DNA of 57,376 nt, from the NCBI RefSeq assembly GCF_024606225.1, contig NZ_JAGRPU010000035.1, positions 1 through 57,376 on the forward strand, given 5' to 3'. The notes beneath the pieces were generated by a model. That model was not told the origin of the DNA, searched no databases, and worked only from the letters and a program-made list of their open reading frames with translations. This document shows, one piece after another, positions 9,040-16,931 of the stretch. Position numbers and translations under genes: made by a program. This stretch comes from Endozoicomonas sp. ISHI1 (GTDB lineage: Bacteria > Pseudomonadota > Gammaproteobacteria > Pseudomonadales > Endozoicomonadaceae). Position 1 is the first letter of the stretch; every line of letters begins with the position of its first letter.

Positions 9040-9681
9040 ATGCTCGATTATCAGAGAGAGTTTCTGGACTTCGCCTTACAGGAACAAGTCATTCGCTTCG
9101 GTGAGTTTACCCTAAAATCAGGCAGAAAATCGCCCTACTTCTTTAATGCCGGTCTTTTCAATACCGGTGAAGCCATCAGCAAAATGGGTCAGTTCTACGC
9201 CCATGCCCTGGTCAATTCCGGCATCGAGTACGATATTCTTTTTGGCCCGGCCTACAAGGGTATCCCTCTCGCCACCACGACTGCTGTAGCATTGTCTGAG
9301 CATCACAACCTCAATACGCCCTTGTGTTTCAACCGCAAGGAAATCAAAGATCATGGAGAGGGGGGCAATATTGTCGGCGCACCGCTTGAAGGTCGTGTCA
9401 TCATTGTGGATGACGTGATCACAGCGGGAACTGCTGTGCGAGAAGTCATGGAAATTATCGACCAGAGCCCTGCCAGTCCGGCCGGAGTCATGATTGCCCT
9501 GGACCGTCAGGAAAAAGGCAAGGGCGAACTGTCGGCTATTCAGGAAGTTGAGAGAGATTTTGCCATTCCCGTGGTCAGCATTGTCACACTTAATGACCTT
9601 CTGTCGTATGCTGAGGAGAACAAAGACATAAAAATGTATGCCACCGCCATCAGGGAATACAGAGAACGCTACGGGGTCTGA
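9040..9681 (+). CDS. pyrE: orotate phosphoribosyltransferase
   Basis: PyrE makes orotidine 5'-monophosphate from orotate and PRPP in de novo pyrimidine synthesis. The 213 residues match the family. The PRPP-binding motif [13 protein letters not shown] lies at about 120-132, the N-terminal [19 protein letters not shown] is characteristic, and the catalytic loop [11 protein letters not shown] is intact. It is separated from crc by a long regulatory gap and converges on slmA. Confidence 0.97.
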   Translation: MLDYQREFLDFALQEQVIRFGEFTLKSGRKSPYFFNAGLFNTGEAISKMGQFYAHALVNSGIEYDILFGPAYKGIPLATTTAVALSEHHNLNTPLCFNRKEIKDHGEGGNIVGAPLEGRVIIVDDVITAGTAVREVMEIIDQSPASPAGVMIALDRQEKGKGELSAIQEVERDFAIPVVSIVTLNDLLSYAEENKDIKMYATAIREYRERYGV

Positions 9682-9692
9682 AATCAGCTCAA

Positions 9693-9713
9693 GAGGCTTG
9701 CCCTGCAAGCCTC
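9693..9713. terminator. hairpin between pyrE and slmA
   Basis: A perfect 8-bp stem GAGGCTTG/CAAGCCTC with a 5-nt loop begins 11 bases after the pyrE stop, in the gap between the convergent genes pyrE and slmA. No immediate T-run is seen. A terminator or 3' end stabiliser is the likely role. Confidence 0.45.
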
Positions 9714-9747
9714 GGGAACCCAAGGCTCAGGCTTTTACGCATAACGC

Positions 9748-10338
9748 TCACCTGAAGACTATCGTTTCCAGCACTTCCCATTGCCCGAGCCACTGCTCAG
9801 TTGGCTTTCGCTTGAACTCACTGCGCACATACTGGCAAATACGTCCTTCAACAATGGAAAGCAGCATATTAGCCATAGCACCCGGGGTGACTTGGGGTCT
9901 CAGTCCCTCATTGAGTTCAGCACCTCTGAGGACTTGCTTGATCTGGGTTTCCAGCCGGTCAAACAGTCTGAAAACTCTTTGTCTCAGGCGATCAGGCTCT
10001 CCGGCCAGAGCATCACCAGTAAGAATACGGGTTAAGCCAGGGTTTTTCTCACAGAAACCGAGCAGAAGTTGCAGAATCTTGCCACATCGCTGCAAAGCCC
10101 GCTGCTCTTCTTCCAATATCAGATTAACCCTTGAGAACAAAGTGTCTTCTATAAACTCTATCAGGCCTTCAAACATTTTGGCCTTACTGGGAAAGTGGCG
10201 GTAGAGCGCTGCTTCAGACACCCCCACTTCTTTGGCCAGAGATGAGGTGGTAATCCTCTCTCCGGGGGCATTTTCCAGCATATGGGCCAGTGCCTGCAGA
10301 ATTTGATCCTTTCGGGAAAACTTTCTGGTTTTATCCAT
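9748..10338 (-). CDS. slmA: nucleoid occlusion factor SlmA (TetR fold)
   Basis: SlmA binds specific chromosomal sites and blocks FtsZ ring assembly over the nucleoid. The product is about 196 residues with an N-terminal TetR-type helix-turn-helix (ITTSSLAKEVGVSEAALYRHFPSKAKMFEGL written over 20 residues spans roughly 29-59; key core EVGVSEAALYRHF). The C-terminus EGRICQYVRSEFKRKPTEQW matches SlmA and its pseudomonad homologue. I chose the start MDKTRKFSRKDQ. The position next to pyrE is conserved in enterobacteria. Confidence 0.93.
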   Translation of the reverse strand: MDKTRKFSRKDQILQALAHMLENAPGERITTSSLAKEVGVSEAALYRHFPSKAKMFEGLIEFIEDTLFSRVNLILEEEQRALQRCGKILQLLLGFCEKNPGLTRILTGDALAGEPDRLRQRVFRLFDRLETQIKQVLRGAELNEGLRPQVTPGAMANMLLSIVEGRICQYVRSEFKRKPTEQWLGQWEVLETIVFR

Positions 10339-10507
10339 TACTTCTCGACACACTCTTACTATGTCCGTGAAAATTTTTTCAGACTACAAACAGCCCTGAG
10401 CCAAAAAAAGCCTTGAGCCAAAAATGCCGCTGACCTCTGACCTTAAAGATCGCTATTTTGCCTTACGTCACGTTAAGAAGGCTATTTCTTTTCCCATGGC
10501 CTTAGAT

Positions 10508-11422
<915 letters not shown>

Positions 11423-11492
11423 TCACAAAACACCATCAGCCGAAAAAAAAAGCAGGGTAAAAGTTTGACCCTAAAAAAAGATGCTCCCGGCT

Positions 11493-11515
11493 CAGGCAGT
11501 GTCTCGCACTGCCTG
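11493..11515 (-). terminator. hairpin downstream of dut
   Basis: A perfect 9-bp stem CAGGCAGTG/CACTGCCTG with a 5-nt loop starts 7 bases after the dut stop. A run of seven T on the minus strand comes about 14 bases later, so termination is plausible but the geometry is not ideal. It separates coaBC-dut from argB. Confidence 0.5.
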
Positions 11516-11522
11516 CTCTGAT

Positions 11523-11978
11523 TCATCGAGTGCCTGAGTGACCAAAGCCACCGGCACCGCGATCGCTTTCCTCAAAACTCTCAACAATATCCAGTTTGGC
11601 CTGAACCACCGGCACCAGCACCAGCTGAGCGATGCGCTCACCGGGCTCAATGGTGAACGTCGATTGACCCCGGTTCCAACAGGAAACCATTAACTGCCCC
11701 TGATAATCTGAGTCAATCAGACCCACCAGGTTACCCAGAACAATACCGTGTTTATGCCCCAGCCCGGAGCGGGGTAAAATCATGGCAGCCAGAGCAGCGT
11801 CTTCAATATGAATGGCCATACCGGTAGGCAGCAGCTCAGTCTGACCCGGCTCAAGTGTCAGGGACTTTTCCAGCATGGCTCGCAGATCAATACCTGCAGA
11901 GCCATCGGTTGCATAAGCTGGCATAGGAAATTCGGAGCCTAGTCGTGCATCAAGAATTCGGGTTTTCAGTGCTTTCAT
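11523..11978 (-). CDS. dut: dUTP diphosphatase
   Basis: Dut hydrolyses dUTP to dUMP, keeping uracil out of DNA and supplying the dTMP precursor. The 151-residue protein has the five trimeric dUTPase motifs, including [28 protein letters not shown] and the C-terminal [12 protein letters not shown] arm that closes the active site. Its ATG overlaps the coaBC stop codon by four bases, so the two are translationally coupled. Confidence 0.97.
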   Translation of the reverse strand: MKALKTRILDARLGSEFPMPAYATDGSAGIDLRAMLEKSLTLEPGQTELLPTGMAIHIEDAALAAMILPRSGLGHKHGIVLGNLVGLIDSDYQGQLMVSCWNRGQSTFTIEPGERIAQLVLVPVVQAKLDIVESFEESDRGAGGFGHSGTR

Positions 11979-13219
11979 TGGTCACCTGACGTGTTTTCGT
12001 GTGCTTCTTTCCATTTACCAAAACGGCGCGCAATAATTTTCAGAATCTTTCTGGACAGAACTGTCTTGGAAGCTCTTGGCATGGGCTCTTCAAAATCTTC
12101 ACCCAGAACGGTCACTTCATTATTGTCACTGCTGAAACCTATATCACCATCTGATACGTCATTGGCAACAATCAGGTCCAGTTTCTTGCGATGCAGCTTA
12201 TCCGCTGCATAACCCAGAACATTTTGGGTTTCTGCCGCAAAGCCAATGACGAAGGGTCGTACCTCCAAATCTGCTACCGATGCAACAATATCTGGATTCT
12301 TGACCAACTTGATCTCCAGCGTTTCAGAAGGATCATCAGGATTTTTCTTGATCTTGTTTTTCTGGATTTCAACAGGACGATAATCACAGACCGCTGCACA
12401 GCCAATAAAGATATCAACCCCTTCGATATTATCGAGGACAGCCTGATGCATATCTCTGGCACTGATGACATCAATACGTTCAACCCGGTCGGGTGATTCC
12501 AGAGCAACCGGCCCACTGACCAGCGTCACCGACGCGCCGGCTTCCATAGCTGCATCCGCCAGAGAGTATGCCATTTTTCCAGAGCTGTGATTGGAAATGA
12601 ACCGCACCGGGTCCAGGGCTTCTTGGGTAGGTCCGGCGGTAATCAGAACATTCAGGCCATTCAACAAATCATGTTCAAACATTTCAGCGGCATGTCGGGC
12701 GATCAGTTCAGGGTCCAGCATTCGACCCGGACCAATATCACCACAGGCCTGACTACCCTCGTCAGGCCCGAAGATACGAACGCTGCGTTCTTTTAACAGC
12801 TCAATATTCTGCTGCGTGCTCTGGTCTCGCCACATGCCCTGATTCATAGCAGGAGCCAGACAGACAGGGGCACTGGTTGCCAGACACAGCGTGGTCAGAA
12901 GATCATCGGCCTGACCACCAGTCAGCCGGGCCATGAAGTCAGCTGTGGCCGGTGCCACCAGCACCACATCAGCCCAGCGGGCCAGCTCAATATGACCCAT
13001 TCCGGCTTCAGCTTTGGCATCCAGCAGATCCAGATGTACCGGATTGTGGGAAAGGGCCTGAAGCGTCAGAGGCGTGATGAATTCACAGGCAGCTTTGGTC
13101 ATGACCACCCGGACATCCGCATCCCACTTGCGCAGCATACGAATCAACTCAGCGCTTTTGTAGGCAGCAATGCCTCCTGTGACGCCAAGCAAAATCCGTT
13201 TATTTCTTAAACGTTGCAT
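11975..13219 (-). CDS. coaBC: bifunctional phosphopantothenoylcysteine decarboxylase/phosphopantothenate-cysteine ligase
   Basis: CoaBC carries out two successive steps of coenzyme A synthesis. The 414 residues include the N-terminal flavoprotein CoaC domain ([19 protein letters not shown], the APAMNQGMW substrate loop) and the C-terminal CoaB ligase domain ([36 protein letters not shown]). It forms an operon with dut. The adjoining radC-rpmBG group is in its usual neighbourhood but is split off by the RING gene. Confidence 0.97.
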   Translation of the reverse strand: MQRLRNKRILLGVTGGIAAYKSAELIRMLRKWDADVRVVMTKAACEFITPLTLQALSHNPVHLDLLDAKAEAGMGHIELARWADVVLVAPATADFMARLTGGQADDLLTTLCLATSAPVCLAPAMNQGMWRDQSTQQNIELLKERSVRIFGPDEGSQACGDIGPGRMLDPELIARHAAEMFEHDLLNGLNVLITAGPTQEALDPVRFISNHSSGKMAYSLADAAMEAGASVTLVSGPVALESPDRVERIDVISARDMHQAVLDNIEGVDIFIGCAAVCDYRPVEIQKNKIKKNPDDPSETLEIKLVKNPDIVASVADLEVRPFVIGFAAETQNVLGYAADKLHRKKLDLIVANDVSDGDIGFSSDNNEVTVLGEDFEEPMPRASKTVLSRKILKIIARRFGKWKEAHENTSGDQ

Positions 13220-13791
13220 AGTCGGCCTATGTTCGATAAATAAAGGGTGTTTCTCAATTCCTATAAACCTTTGGAGCTATTTTAATTTATAAGACAGGCA
13301 TTAGATAGATGACATTGATCAGTCATTGCTACAGAGATTGGCCGGATTTTACCTTTTTAGTCTTTGTTTTACCCCTCTGATAAACATCAATCACTGATGC
13401 AGGATACAACCCTGTCAGTGCCTCATTGTCTTAAAGGCTGCCACTGCTGTTGAAAAGTCCAGTCCAACACACAACAGTTATTAAATACCTATGAAAATCA
13501 GTCGTGTATTTCCTACAGAATGGTGGCCTCAAAGCCCGATGCATAGTCAATATTGTTCTTGGTAGGGGCCAGACCGAGTTCCTCCCGACACATGCGGCCT
13601 TTGTAGCGAAATTCATGAAGTTGGGAAACGGACGGAAAAAGATGAAATCTGATCTGGACGAACATGACACTGGCCTCTATAAAGAAGTACACAAATCTAA
13701 AAGCATCGCTTAATAACAAATTCAGGGACTGCGAAGTAGATGCTTTCCTTTGGCACTTTTTGTAATGCCGGTTCTCTTGATTAAAATCTAA
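13220..13791. other. coaBC/RING-gene intergenic region
   Basis: About 570 bases between the coaBC start and the RING gene. Small open frames occur on both strands over 13431-13719, but none has a recognisable product or start signal. A decayed insertion is possible given the accessory gene on its right. Both flanking genes read outwards, so promoters for each must be here. Confidence 0.5.
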
Positions 13792-14577
13792 ATGGTGAAG
13801 CCGTTTATGCGCTTGTTTATTTTTTTAGTCTTCAACTTAATTTTAACAATCAGCACAGGATACGCTGACGTATGTCCGATTTGTCTACATGAAATTAACA
13901 GTGATCAGCAAAGTACCAGCCTTTGCTGCGGACATGATTTTCATGAGGATTGTATAAATACATTACGATCAGATCACCGTGATCTACTATGCCCGGTTTG
14001 TAGGCAGCGATCCCGAATACACCATGGTGCAGAATCAGGAGATCATGAGAGATGTCGTTGGGAAGAACCTATGTATCAGGCACTTTCCAGACCAGGGGCT
14101 CAGGCAGGAATGATTGCCATACTACAAAGCGAGCCGGCAGATCCTGATACACTGGCTATAGCAGCTACATTTGTAAAGTCACAACACCAGTACCCACCGA
14201 TAAACGATACCGATAGAGGATTATACGAAACATTATCTAATTTGTTCTTTCAGCGTATGTCAGAGTTAAGCGAAGCCGATCAGTGGAAATCAGTAGCATT
14301 TCTTAAAACGCTTTCGAATAGAATGAATGAGGCAGAGGCAGAAACACAGTCACAGAATCAAACAGAGACAGAAACACAGTCACAGACTCAAACAGAGACA
14401 GAAACACAGTCACAGACTCAAACAGAGACAGAAACACAGTCACAGACTCAAACAGAGACAGAAACACAGTCACAGAATCAAACAGAGACAGAGCAGACAC
14501 AGACACAAACTCAGACACAAACAGAGACAGAGGAGACAGAGAACACCCTGTGTCATTGTAGATGTCGCCTCTTTTGA
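13792..14577 (+). CDS. exported RING-H2 finger protein with repeat tail and C-terminal CaaX-like box
   Basis: A 261-residue eukaryote-like protein. A signal peptide (about 1-25) precedes a complete RING-H2 zinc finger with ligands C28, C31, C46, H48, H51, C54, C67 and C70, spaced as in E3 ubiquitin ligases. A middle region without known family leads into a low-complexity tail of TETETQSQTQ-type repeats encoded by five 30-bp units. The last residues are CHCRCRLF, a CaaX-like prenylation box with two more Cys just upstream. It interrupts the conserved coaBC/radC junction and is probably horizontally acquired. A secreted ubiquitin-ligase-like effector is the likely role, but this is inference. 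The Sec-type signal leaves the route into a host cell unclear. Confidence 0.8.
   Translation: MVKPFMRLFIFLVFNLILTISTGYADVCPICLHEINSDQQSTSLCCGHDFHEDCINTLRSDHRDLLCPVCRQRSRIHHGAESGDHERCRWEEPMYQALSRPGAQAGMIAILQSEPADPDTLAIAATFVKSQHQYPPINDTDRGLYETLSNLFFQRMSELSEADQWKSVAFLKTLSNRMNEAEAETQSQNQTETETQSQTQTETETQSQTQTETETQSQTQTETETQSQNQTETEQTQTQTQTQTETEETENTLCHCRCRLF
14341..14490 (+). repeat. five tandem 30-bp repeats inside the RING gene
   Basis: Five consecutive 30-bp units, each starting GAAACACAGTCACAGA, differ at only one position (AATC or ACTC). Units start at 14341, 14371, 14401, 14431 and 14461. A decayed sixth unit follows. Each adds exactly ten residues, so copy number can change by slippage without breaking the frame. 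Confidence 0.95.
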
Positions 14578-14588
14578 TTCATGACTCT
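14562..14588 (+). repeat. 27-nt 3'-end module encoding the CRLF tail, copy 1
   Basis: This segment covers the last codons of the RING gene (TGTCGCCTCTTTTGA = CRLF plus stop) and 11 bases of 3' flank. It matches the 3' end of the third F-box/WD40 gene (minus strand, 26667-26693) with only two differences. Confidence 0.8.
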
Positions 14589-14626
14589 CAATTACTAAAA
14601 GTTCTGCGCTTCGCTGATGCGGCGTT

Positions 14627-14661
14627 AAAAAGTACGGGGTTGTACGCTCATTCGACAAATC
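14627..14661 (+). repeat. dispersed 34-nt intergenic repeat, copy 1
   Basis: This segment (AAAAGTACGGGGTTGTACG..., ending ATTCGACAAATC) lies 50 bases after the RING gene. It is nearly the same as 52872-52904 (three mismatches and one gap). It may be the relic of an insertion-sequence end. A short direct duplication GGGAATTTTCCGGGTTTT x2 follows directly. Confidence 0.65.
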
Positions 14662-14745
14662 AGGGAATTTTCCGGGTTTTGGGAATTTTCCGGGTTTTAT
14701 TGTGTCTGAAGTGGCACCAACTTAACAGTCGATACTTCAGACCTT

Positions 14746-15441
14746 ATGACTCAACACCTTCAGGGCACAGCCATAAAAGCACTTCCGGAAGAGGAACGTC
14801 CCAGGGAAAAGCTGATCTCTCGCGGGCCTCAGGCACTCAGCGATGCTGAGCTGTTGGCAATTCTACTTCGCACTGGCTACAAAGGCACTCATGTCCTGAC
14901 CCTCGCGTCCCAGCTGATTCAGCACTTTCAATCACTGAGTGGTTTGCTTTGTGCAACACCTGCGCAATTACAAACTTTAAAAGGCCTTGGAAAAGCAAAA
15001 GCGACTGAGCTCAGTGCCATTCTCGAAATCTGTCAGAGAGTACTCTCTGAAAAAATGTCTGAGCAAAGCACGATCAACTGCCCGGATGCCACCCGTCAAT
15101 ATCTTCAGCTGCATTTCAGGGGCTGTCAAAGAGAAGAGTTTGCCTGCCTTTTTCTGGACACACGGCACCGGGTTCTGGCTCTGGAAACCCTGTTTCAGGG
15201 CACACTTGATGCGGCGCCTGTCTACCCCAGAGAGGTGGTAAAAAGAGCCCTGGAGCTCAACGCAGCGGCCGTTATAGCCAGCCATAATCATCCATCGGGT
15301 GACCCACAGCCCAGTCAGGCTGATATAAGAATCACCGAAACCCTCAAGAAAGCACTGGCATTGCTGGATATCAGACTACTGGACCATATTATCATTGGTA
15401 AAGGCATATCGGTTTCTCTGGCGGAGCAAGGCATTATGTGA
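14746..15441 (+). CDS. radC: RadC family JAB/MPN-domain protein
   Basis: The 231-residue protein has the usual RadC layout: an N-terminal helix-hairpin-helix region (PREKLISRGPQALSDAELLA, LQTLKGLGKAKA) and a C-terminal JAB/JAMM domain with H180-x-H182 and D193 in SHNHPSGDPQPSQAD. The cellular role of RadC is still unsettled despite the DNA-repair name. It precedes rpmB and rpmG, its normal neighbours, but is cut off from coaBC by the RING gene. Confidence 0.95.
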   Translation: MTQHLQGTAIKALPEEERPREKLISRGPQALSDAELLAILLRTGYKGTHVLTLASQLIQHFQSLSGLLCATPAQLQTLKGLGKAKATELSAILEICQRVLSEKMSEQSTINCPDATRQYLQLHFRGCQREEFACLFLDTRHRVLALETLFQGTLDAAPVYPREVVKRALELNAAAVIASHNHPSGDPQPSQADIRITETLKKALALLDIRLLDHIIIGKGISVSLAEQGIM

Positions 15442-15674
15442 ATCCGACCGGAGCAGTCAACATTCCCGCATCTCCAATGGCGATGGGTATAATGCTGGCA
15501 AGATTCAAAAGGTTTCCTACAACACAGGTACGTGATAATCAGGTACCCTGACGCCACAAATATCGTTTTTTACCACTATAGATTCCTTTCAAATCAGTGG
15601 ATAATTCAGCCTGCGACTCCTTGCAAAACTGACTTTTCAGTCCGGCAGGAGCCTGACCGAAAATAGCGCCCAAC

Positions 15675-15703
15675 TTGCACCAAAGCCTTGACTTTGATAT
15701 AAA
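15675..15703 (+). promoter_or_regulatory. rpmBG promoter
   Basis: TTGCAC (15675-15680), a 17-bp spacer and TATAAA (15698-15703) form a good sigma70 promoter. The GC-rich stretch GCGCGG after the -10 is typical of ribosomal promoters under stringent control. Transcription would begin near 15710, leaving a leader of about 120 nt ahead of rpmB. Confidence 0.65.
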
Positions 15704-15788
15704 GCGCGGTCTTTGTATATGGGTAGCTGCTGAGAGTTCTGACTCTTGACATTGGGCAGACCTGCCCGAAAACGAACAACGGAATCCT

Positions 15789-15825
15789 CCGGCCTCATGG
15801 CTGGGTTTTTTTGGTTTGAGAGGCC
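15789..15825 (+). promoter_or_regulatory. possible transcription attenuator in the rpmB leader
   Basis: CCGGCC-TCAT-GGCTGG followed by GTTTTTTT (15789-15812) is a Rho-independent terminator 20 bases before the rpmB start. The left arm base GGCCTC (15791-15796) can instead pair with GAGGCC (15820-15825), which would break the terminator. Two exclusive structures between promoter and start codon suggest attenuation, perhaps autogenous control by L28 or L33. This is inferred from pairing alone. Confidence 0.55.
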
Positions 15826-15831
15826 ACTACT

Positions 15832-16068
15832 ATGTCCAAAGTTTGTCAGGTTACCGGCAAGCGCCCGGTTACCGGGAACAACGTTTCCCACGCGCACAAC
15901 AAGACCAAGCGTCGTTTCGTGCCCAACCTGCACCACAAGCGTTTCTGGGTAGAGAGCGAGAAGCGTTTCGTTCGCCTGCGTGTATCCGCTAAAGGCATGC
16001 GCATCATCGACAAGAAAGGTATCGACACCGTTCTGGCCGAACTGCGTGGTAACGGTCAAAAAATCTAA
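15832..16068 (+). CDS. rpmB: 50S ribosomal protein L28
   Basis: The 78-residue protein is typical L28: [32 protein letters not shown] and the Lys/Arg-rich C-terminus. It has a single N-terminal Cys and no CxxC pairs, so it is the zinc-free form. It is part of the large ribosomal subunit and is co-transcribed with rpmG 20 bases downstream. Confidence 0.98.
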   Translation: MSKVCQVTGKRPVTGNNVSHAHNKTKRRFVPNLHHKRFWVESEKRFVRLRVSAKGMRIIDKKGIDTVLAELRGNGQKI

Positions 16069-16088
16069 GATAGCGGGAGCAATCAGTC

Positions 16089-16256
16089 ATGGCTAAAGGT
16101 ATTCGTGAAAAGATCAAGCTGGTTTCGTCGGCTGGCACTGGTCACTACTACACCACAACCAAAAACAAGCGTAACACCCCAGACAAGCTGGTGTTCAAAA
16201 AGTACGACCCGGTTGTACGCAAGCACGTTGAGTACAAAGAATACAAGATCAAGTAA
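16089..16256 (+). CDS. rpmG: 50S ribosomal protein L33
   Basis: A 55-residue protein starting [20 protein letters not shown] and ending [13 protein letters not shown], the standard gammaproteobacterial L33. It lacks the zinc-binding CxxC pairs, as does L28 here. GGGAGC lies upstream of the ATG. It sits in an operon with rpmB and ends at a clear terminator. Confidence 0.97.
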   Translation: MAKGIREKIKLVSSAGTGHYYTTTKNKRNTPDKLVFKKYDPVVRKHVEYKEYKIK

Positions 16257-16273
16257 GATCCCGGGTTCTTTCC

Positions 16274-16303
16274 GGCCCGATGTTCTGTCGGGCCCGCTTT
16301 TCC
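16274..16303 (+). terminator. Rho-independent terminator of rpmBG
   Basis: A 7-bp perfect stem GGCCCGA/TCGGGCC (16274-16280 and 16288-16294) is followed by CGCTTTTCCC, 18 bases after the rpmG stop. Confidence 0.8.
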
Positions 16304-16390
16304 CTGACCACACCTTCACAAACTGCTTATTTTCTGTCGTTTTCACACTGATGTAATGCCCGATCGTGCACTGAACAGAGCATCTGCAGT

Positions 16391-16602
16391 ATGAAACCGG
16401 AACTCCTATCGCCTGCCGGAACCCTAAAAAACATGCGCTACGCTTTTGCTTATGGTGCTGAGGCAGTGTACACAGAGCAACCCTGATACAGCCTCAGAGT
16501 TCGCAACAACGACTGCAAAAATGAAAGCCTGCAAAAAGGCATTGATGAAGCTCTCGCGCCGGGAGCGCTGACCGAGAACAGTGCCCGTAGCGAGGAGGGA
16601 TG
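16391..16602 (+). pseudogene. trhP: trhP/yegQ (peptidase U32 family) 5' fragment
   Basis: The translation MKPELLSPAGTLKNMRYAFA, then YGAEAVYTEQP-stop-YSLRVRNN, then SLQKGIDEAL, matches the first roughly 55 residues of the U32-family tRNA hydroxylation protein TrhP (YegQ). An in-frame stop falls where the family has an Arg after GQP. Beyond about codon 57 the similarity ends, and the remaining gene of about 400 codons is missing. This is a dead remnant. An intact copy elsewhere in the genome is possible. Confidence 0.8.
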
Positions 16603-16767
16603 AAAATGCACGCTTATGTCATTCTTGAAAATTATCTTCACCTTGTGGCTATTCATCAAAACCCGGTGAAAAGAGGTTATGTCGATAGGGCGGAGTAACG
16701 GAGTTATCCCAGCGCAAGTAATTACGTCGGCGTTGAAGGTTTGTTAGAGGTGGATCGGTTATGGTGA
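16600..16767 (+). pseudogene. REP-associated tyrosine transposase (RAYT) remnant
   Basis: The frame from ATG 16600 reads HAYVILENYLHLVA, a decayed form of the Y1-transposase HUH region (normally MPNHLHL). It then jumps directly to IHQNPVKRGYVDRAE-stop-RSYPSASNYVGV, the C-terminal signature of RAYT transposases. The middle of the protein, including the catalytic Tyr region, is deleted, and a stop replaces the usual Trp. A REP palindrome follows 11 bases later, as expected for this family. Confidence 0.75.
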
Positions 16768-16777
16768 GTCAGGTATG

Positions 16778-16803
16778 CGTTCCCACGCTGGAGCGAGGGA
16801 ACG
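16778..16803. repeat. REP-type palindrome
   Basis: CGTTCCCACGCTGG and its partner AGCGAGGGAACG form an imperfect inverted repeat of the common gammaproteobacterial REP kind. It stands directly downstream of the decayed RAYT transposase. Confidence 0.7.
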
Positions 16804-16931
16804 AGTCACAGATTGGCCCAAAAATGCTCTTAATTGAACTTTTAGTACAAGCAGAAGTCTAATGAATAATTCAATCAATAGTAAATTCTAAAAACCATTT
16901 ACAAAAAATTAATGAAAGGAAGCTCAAAATT

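Noticed and set aside
13431-13719. Short frames on both strands before the RING gene
   Set aside because: No start signals or recognisable products; possibly a decayed insertion, but nothing definite.
14341-14490. CRISPR-like array
   Set aside because: The 30-bp units are directly adjacent with no spacers and are part of an open coding frame.
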